NCBI GenBank assembly: GCA_945861565.1
Contig: CAMAUY010000009.1
Location: 17,438 to 81,437, forward strand
Length of the DNA: 64,000 nt
Direction of reading: 5' to 3'
Source: Akkermansia muciniphila
GTDB lineage: Bacteria > Verrucomicrobiota > Verrucomicrobiia > Limisphaerales > UBA9464
Shown here in pieces: positions 43,792 to 52,263 of the stretch. Within the stretch, counting starts at the first letter, position 1. Each line of letters opens with the position of its first letter. Under the pieces are notes generated by a model. The model searched no databases, was not told where the DNA came from, and was given only the letters and a program-made list of their open reading frames with translations. Made by a program: the position numbers and the translations under genes.

Positions 43792-45448
43792 GACGACCGG
43801 CGGTTACGGATTGCTCTGCCAGCGCATGCGCACGCTGCTGCTGTGGGTGGGTTTTGTTTTCACCGGGGTTCTCGGTGCTCAAGTCCTTCCGCCGCCGCCC
43901 GTCCGTCCAGATCAGACGCAGACCTTTCCGACCGAAACCCCCTTGTTCGTCCGCGGATACCGCTTCGAAGGCAACACCGCATTCACAGACGCTGAACTGG
44001 CCAAGGTGACAGCGGCGTTTACCAATCGGGCGCTCACGAGTGCCGATATCGAACAAGCGAGGCGGTTGGTCACCCTGCATTACGTCAATCACGGATATGT
44101 CAATTCGGGGGCGGTGATACCGGACCAGAACCCTGAGAATGGGATCATCACCCTTCGCATCATTGAGGGCGTGTTATCCGGGATCGAGGTGCACGGAAAC
44201 AAGTGGCTCCGTGACAGTTTCATCAAGGGTCGTCTGCGGCGTTGGTCGACCGCACCCCTCAACCTGAATGAATTGCAGGAAGGACTGCAACTGCTTCGGC
44301 AGAATCCCAATATCCGACAGATCAATGCGGAGTTGAAGCCGGGTACGGCTCCCGGTCAGAGCCTGCTGGATGCGCGGGTTGTGGATCAGCAACCGTTTCG
44401 CTTCGGAATTCAGATCGACAATCAGCGGGCGCCGAGCATAGGTGCCGAAGAGATTTTGCTTTTGGCATCCGACCTCAACCTGACCGGCCATAGTGACCCG
44501 CTCGAGTTGCGGTACGGAATCGCGAACTCCGGCACGGACGGACTCGAAATGTCGGGAGCGGACAATATGGAGGGCAGCTATCTGCTCCCCTTCAATCGCT
44601 TCGGCACCACCCTCGGATTGCGTGCCAGTCGACTTAACACGGCCATCGTGGAGGAAACTTTCACGCCGTTGGACATTACGAGCGTGACTAGGAGCTACGG
44701 AGTCGCGTTGCGTCAACCGGTCTTTCAGACGGCTCAGCAGGAGGCGGGGATCGCGATCGGGTTTGATCACCGCCAGAATGACACTTGGTTGCTGGACGAA
44801 CCGTTTAACATTTCCCCCGGAGCGGTTGATGGAGAAATGGTTGTTTCTGCGCTGCGGCTATCCCAAGACTGGATCCAGCGTGGGCAGGACAGCGTGCTCG
44901 CGTTGCGTTCCACCTTCAGCCTGGGCATCAATGCGTACGACGCCACGGACAACCGAATCGAAGGAGATCCAGATTCACAGTTTTTCTCCTGGCTAGGCCA
45001 GGCTCAGTATGTCCGGCGGCTGTTCAACACCCAGAATCAATTGGTCCTGCGACTGGCTGGGCAATGGACGGATGACGCCTTGCTGGCGATTGAGCAATTC
45101 AGCGTTGGAGGACTCGAAACCGTTCGCGGCTATCGCGAAAACCAGTTGGTGCGCGACCGCAGCATCGTCTCAACCGTGGAGTTTCGCTTGCCGGTGTTTT
45201 TTGACAAGTCGGGCGCTGGGATTGTGCATCTGGCGCCCTTTTTTGATTTTGGCGGCGGCTGGGACATTCGCGGTTCACCAAGCCCGACGACGCTCTACAG
45301 CACTGGCTTGGGCTTACTGGTCGCACCCAACAAACACGTCTCCGCCCAACTATACTGGGGCCACCGACTACGTGATGTGGAAACCCCTCCTGACAAAAAT
45401 GCCCAAGACCTCGGCTTGCATTTCAAAGTCACTTTTCAGGCCTTCTAA
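43778..45448 (+). CDS. TpsB: ShlB/FhaC/HecB-family outer-membrane transporter
   Basis: 556 aa from the ATG at 43778, which overlaps the TpsA stop; a start at 43826 (MRTLLLWVGFVFTGVLGAQ) is the alternative and begins the signal peptide exactly. POTRA domains follow (FVRGYRFEGNTAFTDAELAK; SGIEVHGNKWLRDSFIKGRL). The 16-strand Omp85-like barrel has the conserved late motif FSVGGLETVRGYRENQL, which includes the VRGY-type tip of the L6 loop. It secretes the TpsA product across the outer membrane. A convergent gene lies 139 bp downstream with no strong terminator between. Confidence 0.93.
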   Translation: MNGNRTTGGYGLLCQRMRTLLLWVGFVFTGVLGAQVLPPPPVRPDQTQTFPTETPLFVRGYRFEGNTAFTDAELAKVTAAFTNRALTSADIEQARRLVTLHYVNHGYVNSGAVIPDQNPENGIITLRIIEGVLSGIEVHGNKWLRDSFIKGRLRRWSTAPLNLNELQEGLQLLRQNPNIRQINAELKPGTAPGQSLLDARVVDQQPFRFGIQIDNQRAPSIGAEEILLLASDLNLTGHSDPLELRYGIANSGTDGLEMSGADNMEGSYLLPFNRFGTTLGLRASRLNTAIVEETFTPLDITSVTRSYGVALRQPVFQTAQQEAGIAIGFDHRQNDTWLLDEPFNISPGAVDGEMVVSALRLSQDWIQRGQDSVLALRSTFSLGINAYDATDNRIEGDPDSQFFSWLGQAQYVRRLFNTQNQLVLRLAGQWTDDALLAIEQFSVGGLETVRGYRENQLVRDRSIVSTVEFRLPVFFDKSGAGIVHLAPFFDFGGGWDIRGSPSPTTLYSTGLGLLVAPNKHVSAQLYWGHRLRDVETPPDKNAQDLGLHFKVTFQAF

Positions 45449-45587
45449 GCAGCCTCCCTGGTCCGTGTGTTCGTGGGCCGAAATTGAACGGGCGGCAGGA
45501 CCGCTGCGGAAGCGGAAGAGGGATCGATTCAACCCAACAGAGGTCGCAACCGATACTCAGCCAATGGTGGGTGCGGTACTGAACGAC

Positions 45588-46676
45588 TCAGCCCTTCGGC
45601 ACGCCCAGGCAAATCCGAAAGCCGTCGCGGGAGTCGGAGTAGGTAGGGCCCCGGAGCCCGAGCCGAACGGCGCAGCGGGCGTTGCCGGGGACGTCAAAAT
45701 AGTTGCCGCCACGACATACGGGACGCGGATTTGTCGTGACAACATACAGCTCCTCATGGCCCCCCTTGGGATCAAAGTGATCCAGCACAACCTCCCACAC
45801 GCCGCCACACATGTCGGCGAGTCCAAACCCGTTTCGACCATTCTCCTTGTATTGATCAACGGGTGACACAAAAGCAAAACCGTCACTCCACGGCGCTTTG
45901 CCCAGCGGCCAAGTCTTGTTTCGACCCGGTAAGAAGTCGATCGCCGAAATGTTTAACCTGCCTTCTCCGTCTTTGAGATCGTCGCCCCACCAGAAGGCGG
46001 TGCTTTCACGTCCGCCTCGGCACGCATATTCCCACTCGGTTTCTGCTGGCAGGCGGTAGACGAGACCTGCGGGCAATCTCCCTGCTTCGCGCTCGTTCTT
46101 CGTCAACCATTCACAGAACGCACGGGCGTCATTCCAGCTCACGCAGACCACTGGAAAGCTGCTCTGCAACGGGAAGGCGAAATTCGGATCACGCCAGCTC
46201 TTACCTTCCACCGAGATCCATGGATGCGGTGGTGCTTTTGCGGTAATCGTCCAGTCCGGATCAAAAACCTGCGTATGTCCGCCGGGCTTTTCCGCGTCCG
46301 TGACGTAACCGCTTTCATCCGCGAAACGTCGAAATTGCCCAACGCTGACTTCTGTACGACCCATCCAGAAACCGTCCTTGACGCGCATCAATCGCGGCGT
46401 AGCGCCTTCGTACGACTCGCGTTCCGTTCCCGGTGTCGCACCGCCTTCGATTCCTGTGGCCCAGGCCTTCTCGGCGGCCGTGCTGCCCATCTTGAATTCA
46501 CCGGGCGGAATGTACACCACTTCGAGTGTTACGTCCCGCCCGAGATTGACCCGCATCGTTGCGCCCTGAGCAGGCTCCGGAGCAGGTGCCGCGTATGCCC
46601 TACCGCTCATCTGGGCAACCATCGCAACGGTTACGAATACGGACGAAAACATCCCAACGAAATTCGACATGTTCAT
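45588..46676 (-). CDS. SUMF1/FGE-sulfatase-domain secreted protein (likely not an active FGE)
   Basis: 362 aa with a signal peptide (SSVFVTVAMVAQMSGRAYA). The SUMF1 fold is clear: VVYIPPGEFKMGS, FWMGRTEVSVGQFRRFADES, PVVCVSWNDARAFCEWLT, YRLPAETEWEYACRGG and NGFGLADMCGGVWEVVLDHF. True formylglycine-generating enzymes end with a Cys pair in a motif like RGGSY-C-x4-C. Here that region reads VCRGGNYFDVPGNARCAVRL, so the copper-binding Cys pair is not present in the usual spacing. It is probably one of the many SUMF1-like ligand-binding or modified-function proteins. It is not adjacent to the sulfatase at the window start. Convergent with tpsB. Confidence 0.85.
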   Translation of the reverse strand: MNMSNFVGMFSSVFVTVAMVAQMSGRAYAAPAPEPAQGATMRVNLGRDVTLEVVYIPPGEFKMGSTAAEKAWATGIEGGATPGTERESYEGATPRLMRVKDGFWMGRTEVSVGQFRRFADESGYVTDAEKPGGHTQVFDPDWTITAKAPPHPWISVEGKSWRDPNFAFPLQSSFPVVCVSWNDARAFCEWLTKNEREAGRLPAGLVYRLPAETEWEYACRGGRESTAFWWGDDLKDGEGRLNISAIDFLPGRNKTWPLGKAPWSDGFAFVSPVDQYKENGRNGFGLADMCGGVWEVVLDHFDPKGGHEELYVVTTNPRPVCRGGNYFDVPGNARCAVRLGLRGPTYSDSRDGFRICLGVPKG

Positions 46677-46880
46677 GCTCTGTTATCCCTTGAAAGTACG
46701 ATTGATCCATTAATGCGGAACCTCGGCCTCAGCCTATCGCCGGAAAACGGTCCTGTCACGTGTTCGCGATTAAATGATGGCCGAGCATCTGGCGAACCCG
46801 ATACCGAACTTGTCGGAGTGCAACATGGCAAGCCAGCAAAGCAAGTGGGCTGCGCGGATTTTCATGGATCGATTCTCTCG

Positions 46881-47246
46881 TTAAAACAGCCGCAGTCCGA
46901 AGCTACCCGCGACGAGCAAGGTTAAAAGGAGGATCGCGATCGCTAGAACCCAGCGGCGTTTCCTTTGCCGCCGCCCGCCGCCGCCGAACTCCTCCTTCAA
47001 GAAGTCGTCGTAGTCGAACTCGTCATCCGGCAAATCGAGCCGTTCGTAGCCGGCCTCGTCATTCCATCCGGAGTCGTGACTGGCTCCGCAATGCGGACAG
47101 GCTTTCGCCTGCAACGGAACGTCCGTTCCGCAGATGGGGCAATCTCCGGGTGGCTCAAACACCGGAGGACCATGCCGGAGGAGAGGGGTCGGTGTCAGGA
47201 CGAAAGAGCGATGAGTTGTTCGCCGGCGGCGGCCGGCGGTTGACAC
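46881..47246 (-). CDS. Zinc-ribbon protein with C-terminal membrane anchor
   Basis: 121 aa from a GTG at 47246; a GTG at 47162 would remove a basic N-terminus and start just before the metal site. The zinc ribbon is CPICGTDVPLQAKACPHCG (two CxxC pairs). An acidic stretch LPDDEFDYDDFLKEEFGGGG follows, then a basic patch and a C-terminal TM helix (WVLAIAILLLTLLVAGSFGL). I have seen this layout repeatedly in Verrucomicrobiota small proteins. The function is unknown. Divergent to uvrA with 29 bp between the starts. Confidence 0.7.
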   Translation of the reverse strand: MSTAGRRRRTTHRSFVLTPTPLLRHGPPVFEPPGDCPICGTDVPLQAKACPHCGASHDSGWNDEAGYERLDLPDDEFDYDDFLKEEFGGGGRRQRKRRWVLAIAILLLTLLVAGSFGLRLF

Positions 47247-47275
47247 GAGGGCCTTGCCTCATAGGTTGGTCGCGC

Positions 47276-50200
47276 ATGCCGTCTGCGAAATCTCGATCAT
47301 TGCCTCAATGCATTCGATTGCGCGGCGTGCGCCAGAACAACCTCAAGGGCTTCGATCTGGACCTGCCGTTGGGGGAATTAATTGTCATCACGGGTTTGAG
47401 TGGGTCCGGCAAGAGTTCTTTGGCATTTGATACGCTCTATGCCGAGGGGCAGCGCCGGTATATTGAGACCTTCACTCCCTATGCGCGGCAGTTCTTCGAC
47501 CGGATGGACAAGCCGGCGGTGGATTCCATCGAAAATATTCCGCCGGCCATCGCCATCGAACAGCGCAATTCCGTGCGGAGTACGCGGTCCACGGTCGGTA
47601 CCATGACTGAAATCTGCGAATACATGAAGCAGGTGTGGACGCAGGTGGCGACATTGTATTGCGACGGTTGTGGACAGCCGGTGCGTCCTGAAGCGCCGCC
47701 GGACGTTTGGAATTCTGAGTTGGGGTCTGTTCGGGAGGATGGCGGAGGGGAGGTATTGATTACGTTTGGCGTGGCCTTGACCGAGAAGATGAGTCTACCG
47801 GCCCAACTGCAGTTGATAACGGGGCAGGGATTCGTGCGGGCGCTCGTGGAGTGCAACCTTCGGAGGATTGAGGAGATCGCTGATTCGGTGGCGGTGGCGG
47901 CGGGGACGGATCGAATCGAGGTGGTAGCCGACCGGGTCCGCCTCGGCGCGAACAATCGGAAGCGGTTTGTGGAAGCGTGCGAGCAGGCGTACCACTTCGG
48001 GCACGGCCGGCTAACGGTATGGGACTTGAACGCCGACGGGACGGTGTGCCGGCCGACACGCTATTCCCGGGAATTTCATTGTGCGCGTTGTGACCGAGTT
48101 TACGCGAAGCCGTCGCCGCCGCTATTTTCATTCAACAACCCGGTGGGGGCATGCCCGGCGTGCAAGGGATTTGGACGGATCATCACCATTGATCCGGACT
48201 TGGCAATTCCCGACCGGAGTCTGACGCTGGCACAGGGCGCGGTGAAACCGTGGCAGTCGGGTGTGAGTGCGGAGTGTCAGAAGGACATGGAGCGAGCCGC
48301 GAAGAAGCGGCGGATGCCGATGGATGTTCCCTTTGAGCGGCTGAGCTCCGTCCAACAATCCTGGGTGATGGAAGGGGATCCGGGGCATGGTTCGGACGAG
48401 GAGCATCAATGGCCGAAGAGTTGGTACGGAGTGATGGGCTACTTCAAATGGCTCGAGTCCAAGGCCTACAAGATGCACGTCCGCGTCCTGCTCTCGCGAT
48501 ATCGCAGCTACCGAAAATGCCACGAATGCGGAGGACGCCGATTTAATCCGGACGCCCTTCGGTTTCGGGTCACGCCGGCGGATACGGGAGCGGTGGCCCT
48601 TCCGGCGCGGGGGCAGCCCGGCGGGAGCATCACGCTCGCTGACTTTTATTCTCTGCCGGTGCGGGACGCTTTGGGCTGGGTGGAGCGGATGTGCGGCGTG
48701 TATCCGGCGAAGACGGGGGATCCGCGTGCCACGGTTCTCGCTGAAGTGAAGACTCGGCTGGGCTATCTCAACGAAATCGGCCTTGGCTACCTGACACTCG
48801 ACCGGCCGACGCGCACGCTTTCCGGAGGCGAAACGGAGCGGGTCAATCTCACCACCTGTCTTGGCACACGGCTGGTGAACACGCTTTTTGTGCTGGATGA
48901 ACCGAGCGTTGGCTTACACCCGCGGGATACCGACCGTTTGGTGGCGTTGCTTGCCCGCTTGCGGTCGGCCGGGAATACGGTGGTGGTGGTGGAGCATGAA
49001 CCGGGTGTGATGCGGGCCGCCGATCGACTGATCGATCTGGGGCCCGGGCATGGTGAAACCGGTGGGCGAATCGTCTTCAATGGTCCGGCATCGCAGCTCG
49101 AATTGGCCACGGAGTCACTCACGGCGGACTACCTGCTGGGGCGGAGACCGATGGAGTTGACGGCGCGGCGTCCCGTCCCGCCGCCGTCCCGCGCTCGGGC
49201 TAAGTCAGCCGATCCCCTGGTCTTAAACGATGTCAGTGCGGCGTCGCCCGATCGACATCAGGCGACCCGGATGAAGTGGTTGCAGATCGAACGGGCGAAC
49301 GCCCACAACTTGAGGAATTTGACGGTCGATATTCCATTGGGCCGATTCGTGTGTGTCACGGGCGTGAGCGGTTCCGGCAAGACTACGCTGATCCGGGACG
49401 TCTTGCTTCCGTGCCTTCAGGCGGAGGCTTCAGAAGCGAGTGAGGAAAGGGAGGCAGGCGACGATGCGGTACCCGATGAACGAGTTCAGGGAGAGCGCGC
49501 CGAGGTGGCGGGGGCCGCGAGGATCTCTGGGCGTGAGAACATGGGGCGAGTGGTGCTCGTGGATCAGTCGGCGCTGGGGCGGACGCCTCGATCCAATCCA
49601 GCGGTCTATCTGGGAGCCTTTGAAGATATCCGCGAATTTTTTGCGGCCTCCGAAGGTGCCCGCGAGCGTGGATTGAATTCGAGCGCCTTTAGTTTCAATT
49701 CCGCGCAAGGACAATGCGAACGGTGTCGAGGAGCGGGTTTTGAAAAGATTGAGATGCAGTTTTTGAGCGATGTTTTTGTGCGATGCCCGGAGTGCAATGG
49801 ACGTCGCTATCGGAATCACATCCTCGAGGTTCGCGTCGTGCCCGGGGCGGTTTCCGGGGAGGAAGAGTCTGCGGGCAGAAGCATTGCGGATTTACTGGAA
49901 GCGTCGGTGGATGAGGTGATTGGGTTTTTGCGTCGATTTGTCGATTCGAAGCCGGCGGGACGGGCGGTGAGCCGGCTGGGTTGGCTGGTGGAGGTTGGGC
50001 TTGGCTATTTGCGGTTGGGCCAGCCCATCAATACGCTGAGCGGTGGAGAGAGTCAGCGGCTGAAACTGGCCCGGCACCTCTCGGACGCGGACTCGGCCGT
50101 CGAAGCCAAGGGATCCGGGGTTCGGGGGCGTCGAGGCAGCGCTTCCAGTGCCGCGAGGGAGGGAGCAAAGCCTGCCTTGTTTCTTTTCGACGAACCGACG

Positions 50201-50458
50201 ACGGGGCTGCATTTCGAGGATGTGCGCATCTTGGTGTCGGTATTTCAGCGTTTGGTCGATGCGGGCAACTCCGTGCTAGTCATCGAACACAATCTTGAAT
50301 TGATCCGGTGTGCGGATTGGATCGTCGATCTCGGACCCGAGGCGGGGGATCAGGGAGGCGAGTTGGTGGTGTGTGGAACTCCCGAACGGGTGGCCGAATG
50401 CGAGAACGGGCACACGGGACGATTTTTAAGGGCGGTATTGGCGACGAAACGCGGATAG
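47276..50458 (+). CDS. uvrA: UvrA-family excinuclease subunit A paralogue
   Basis: 1060 aa from the ATG at 47276; the longer frame start at 47150 would run over the divergent gene. It has two ABC ATPase halves. Walker A motifs are GLSGSGKSSLAFDTLYAEG and GVSGSGKTTLIRDV; signatures are TLSGGETERVNL and NTLSGGESQRLKLARHL. Zinc-finger Cys pairs occur in CPACKGFGR, CHECGGRRFNP, CERCRGAGFEKIEM and CPECNGRRY. Longer than E. coli UvrA (940 aa) because of insertions such as a low-complexity EASEEREAGDDAVPDE linker after the second Walker A. It detects DNA lesions for nucleotide excision repair. It may be a second, UvrA2-like copy, since the KSWYGVMGYFKWLESKAYK segment differs from classic UvrA. Confidence 0.9.
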   Translation: MPSAKSRSLPQCIRLRGVRQNNLKGFDLDLPLGELIVITGLSGSGKSSLAFDTLYAEGQRRYIETFTPYARQFFDRMDKPAVDSIENIPPAIAIEQRNSVRSTRSTVGTMTEICEYMKQVWTQVATLYCDGCGQPVRPEAPPDVWNSELGSVREDGGGEVLITFGVALTEKMSLPAQLQLITGQGFVRALVECNLRRIEEIADSVAVAAGTDRIEVVADRVRLGANNRKRFVEACEQAYHFGHGRLTVWDLNADGTVCRPTRYSREFHCARCDRVYAKPSPPLFSFNNPVGACPACKGFGRIITIDPDLAIPDRSLTLAQGAVKPWQSGVSAECQKDMERAAKKRRMPMDVPFERLSSVQQSWVMEGDPGHGSDEEHQWPKSWYGVMGYFKWLESKAYKMHVRVLLSRYRSYRKCHECGGRRFNPDALRFRVTPADTGAVALPARGQPGGSITLADFYSLPVRDALGWVERMCGVYPAKTGDPRATVLAEVKTRLGYLNEIGLGYLTLDRPTRTLSGGETERVNLTTCLGTRLVNTLFVLDEPSVGLHPRDTDRLVALLARLRSAGNTVVVVEHEPGVMRAADRLIDLGPGHGETGGRIVFNGPASQLELATESLTADYLLGRRPMELTARRPVPPPSRARAKSADPLVLNDVSAASPDRHQATRMKWLQIERANAHNLRNLTVDIPLGRFVCVTGVSGSGKTTLIRDVLLPCLQAEASEASEEREAGDDAVPDERVQGERAEVAGAARISGRENMGRVVLVDQSALGRTPRSNPAVYLGAFEDIREFFAASEGARERGLNSSAFSFNSAQGQCERCRGAGFEKIEMQFLSDVFVRCPECNGRRYRNHILEVRVVPGAVSGEEESAGRSIADLLEASVDEVIGFLRRFVDSKPAGRAVSRLGWLVEVGLGYLRLGQPINTLSGGESQRLKLARHLSDADSAVEAKGSGVRGRRGSASSAAREGAKPALFLFDEPTTGLHFEDVRILVSVFQRLVDAGNSVLVIEHNLELIRCADWIVDLGPEAGDQGGELVVCGTPERVAECENGHTGRFLRAVLATKRG

Positions 50459-50510
50459 CCCGATGGAGGCGGAGGAGCGGGCGGGGTGAGGAGTCGGTTC
50501 ATGGTAGACC

Positions 50511-50540
50511 TTGACGCGCCGGGTATTGAACCGGTAATGG
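50511..50540 (+). promoter_or_regulatory. Candidate sigma-70-type promoter upstream of truB
   Basis: TTGACG (50511-50516) and TAATGG (50535-50540) are separated by 18 bp, 38 bp before the truB start. It could drive the truB-ribF-metG-rpoN block. The -10 match is modest. The preceding GAGTCGGTTCATGG (50491-50504) is identical to the right end of the palindromic element at 14521-14617. Confidence 0.3.
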
Positions 50541-50577
50541 CATCGCTCCGGCGGGTAATTTATTCGAAAATTTTCAT

Positions 50578-51294
50578 ATGCAGCAGTTTTCTCCATTGGA
50601 TGGCGCCTTGTTAATCGACAAGCCGGCGAAGATGACATCTCACGATGTTGTCGATGAAGTTCGACGCCATTTTTATCTGAAGAAAGTGGGCCATTGCGGC
50701 ACGCTCGACCCTGCAGCAACCGGCCTCCTGATCTTGGTGCTGGGGCCGGCAACGAAGTTTTCCGAAAAATTCATGGCCGCCGACAAAGTGTACGAAGGGG
50801 AAATCAAGTTCGGGGAAACGACTGATAGCTACGATGCGGATGGGGAGCTGACCGGGTCTTTGCCGGTGCCGCCACTGACGGTGGAGCAGTTGAACGAAGA
50901 GGCGTCTGCGTTCGTGGGCGATCGCGAACAGGTGCCGCCGATGGTCAGTGCGGTGAAGATCAAAGGGGTGCCTTTATATAAAATGGCGCGGAAAGGGATC
51001 GAAGTGGAACGGAAGGCACGGATGATCCACGTCTACACCTACCGATTCACAGCCTACGCCGAACCGATCGGCAAGTTTCGCGTCGCCTGCACCAAGGGGA
51101 CCTATGTCCGGTCGCTTGCTCACGATCTTGGACAGCGGATCGGCTGCGGTGCGCATCTCCTGGGATTGCGCCGGCTTGCTTCGGGCAAGTTTGACGTGGC
51201 CGATGCCTTGCCACTCGATACGGCGTTGGCGATGAAGGAGACGGAGTTGGCGCGGCACGTGATCCCTTATCTGAAACTCCGGAGCTACGAATGA
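50578..51294 (+). CDS. truB: tRNA pseudouridine(55) synthase TruB
   Basis: 238 aa. N-terminus GALLIDKPAKMTSHDVVDEV is typical. The catalytic Asp is in HCGTLDPAATGLLIL, and GTYVRSLAHDLGQRIGCGAH marks the second conserved block. It makes pseudouridine 55 in the T-loop of tRNAs. It lacks the C-terminal PUA extension of longer homologues, as is common. It starts the housekeeping run and overlaps ribF by 4 bp (ATGA). Confidence 0.97.
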   Translation: MQQFSPLDGALLIDKPAKMTSHDVVDEVRRHFYLKKVGHCGTLDPAATGLLILVLGPATKFSEKFMAADKVYEGEIKFGETTDSYDADGELTGSLPVPPLTVEQLNEEASAFVGDREQVPPMVSAVKIKGVPLYKMARKGIEVERKARMIHVYTYRFTAYAEPIGKFRVACTKGTYVRSLAHDLGQRIGCGAHLLGLRRLASGKFDVADALPLDTALAMKETELARHVIPYLKLRSYE

Positions 51295-52208
51295 GGTCGA
51301 TCATTGATCCCTCGGAGTTGAGCCATTGCGGTCGGCCGATCTGTGTTGCGCTCGGCATGTTCGATGGGGTGCACCTGGGGCATCAGCACGTCATCCGCCA
51401 GGCGGTGCTCGACGCGCAGCGTCTCGGCGGATTGACGGTAGCCCTGACCTTTGACCCCCATCCGCTTGCGGTCGTCCGTCCGGATCGCGCTCCCGCATTG
51501 CTGCAGACCTTGTCCCAACGTCTCCGGGCGGTAGCGGGCATGGAGGTTGATGTTGCCCTGGTGCTCAAGTTTGATGAGGCATTGCGGAACCAAACGGGCG
51601 AGGAGTTTGCCCTCCATTTAGTTCGGGACTTTGGGTCACTCCGAAGTTTCAGTGTGGGTGAGGGATTTGAATTTGGTCGGGACCGAAGTGGTAGCCTGGA
51701 CCTGCTGCGCCGGCTGGGGAGCGAACGGGGATTTCGCGTACACGGTCTCGCGCAAATTAGTGTGGGCGGCGAGGTGGTCAGCAGCACCCGGATCCGCGAG
51801 GTGTTGCGACAGGGTGATTTGTCCCACGTGGCGGAATTGCTGGGTCGCCCCTACAGCCTGGCGGGAATCGTCCAGCGTGGCGATCAAATCGGACGGCAGC
51901 TCGGCGTACCGACGGCGAATCTGGATGTGCGCGGCCGGGCACTGCCGCCAAACGGGGTCTACGCGGGCCGGACCCGGATTGACGCAGTGGAATACCGGGT
52001 GGCATTGAATCTTGGGATGCGGCCGACGGTTGGGGGCACGGAATTACGCGCCGAAGCCCACGTGTTGGATGCGGCGGGGGACTGGTATGGGCGGGAATTG
52101 GAGATCCAGGTAATCGAACTGCTGCGGGCGGAGCGGCGGTTTGCAACTCTCTCCGCGTTGAAGGCGCAGATTGAGGAGGATCTTGCCGCGGTGCGAGCGC
52201 GAGGGTAG
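51291..52208 (+). CDS. ribF: Bifunctional riboflavin kinase/FAD synthetase RibF
   Basis: 305 aa. The nucleotidyltransferase N-terminal half has ALGMFDGVHLGHQHVIRQAV (HxGH ATP site) and VSSTRIREVLRQGDL. The C-terminal flavokinase half has GRQLGVPTANLDV, NGVYAGRTRIDAVEYRVALN and LGMRPTVGG. It converts riboflavin to FMN and FAD. The length is normal (~310 aa). Translationally coupled to truB, a very common bacterial gene pair. Confidence 0.97.
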   Translation: MRSIIDPSELSHCGRPICVALGMFDGVHLGHQHVIRQAVLDAQRLGGLTVALTFDPHPLAVVRPDRAPALLQTLSQRLRAVAGMEVDVALVLKFDEALRNQTGEEFALHLVRDFGSLRSFSVGEGFEFGRDRSGSLDLLRRLGSERGFRVHGLAQISVGGEVVSSTRIREVLRQGDLSHVAELLGRPYSLAGIVQRGDQIGRQLGVPTANLDVRGRALPPNGVYAGRTRIDAVEYRVALNLGMRPTVGGTELRAEAHVLDAAGDWYGRELEIQVIELLRAERRFATLSALKAQIEEDLAAVRARG

Positions 52209-52263
52209 GGGGACTTCGACCGAACGGCTGTTGGACTTTGGCGCGGCTCTGCGCCAGTCTCGG

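Noticed and set aside
45449..45587. Terminator between tpsB and the SUMF1 gene
   Set aside because: Only a 5-bp stem (CCGCT/AGCGG) without a T-run was found.
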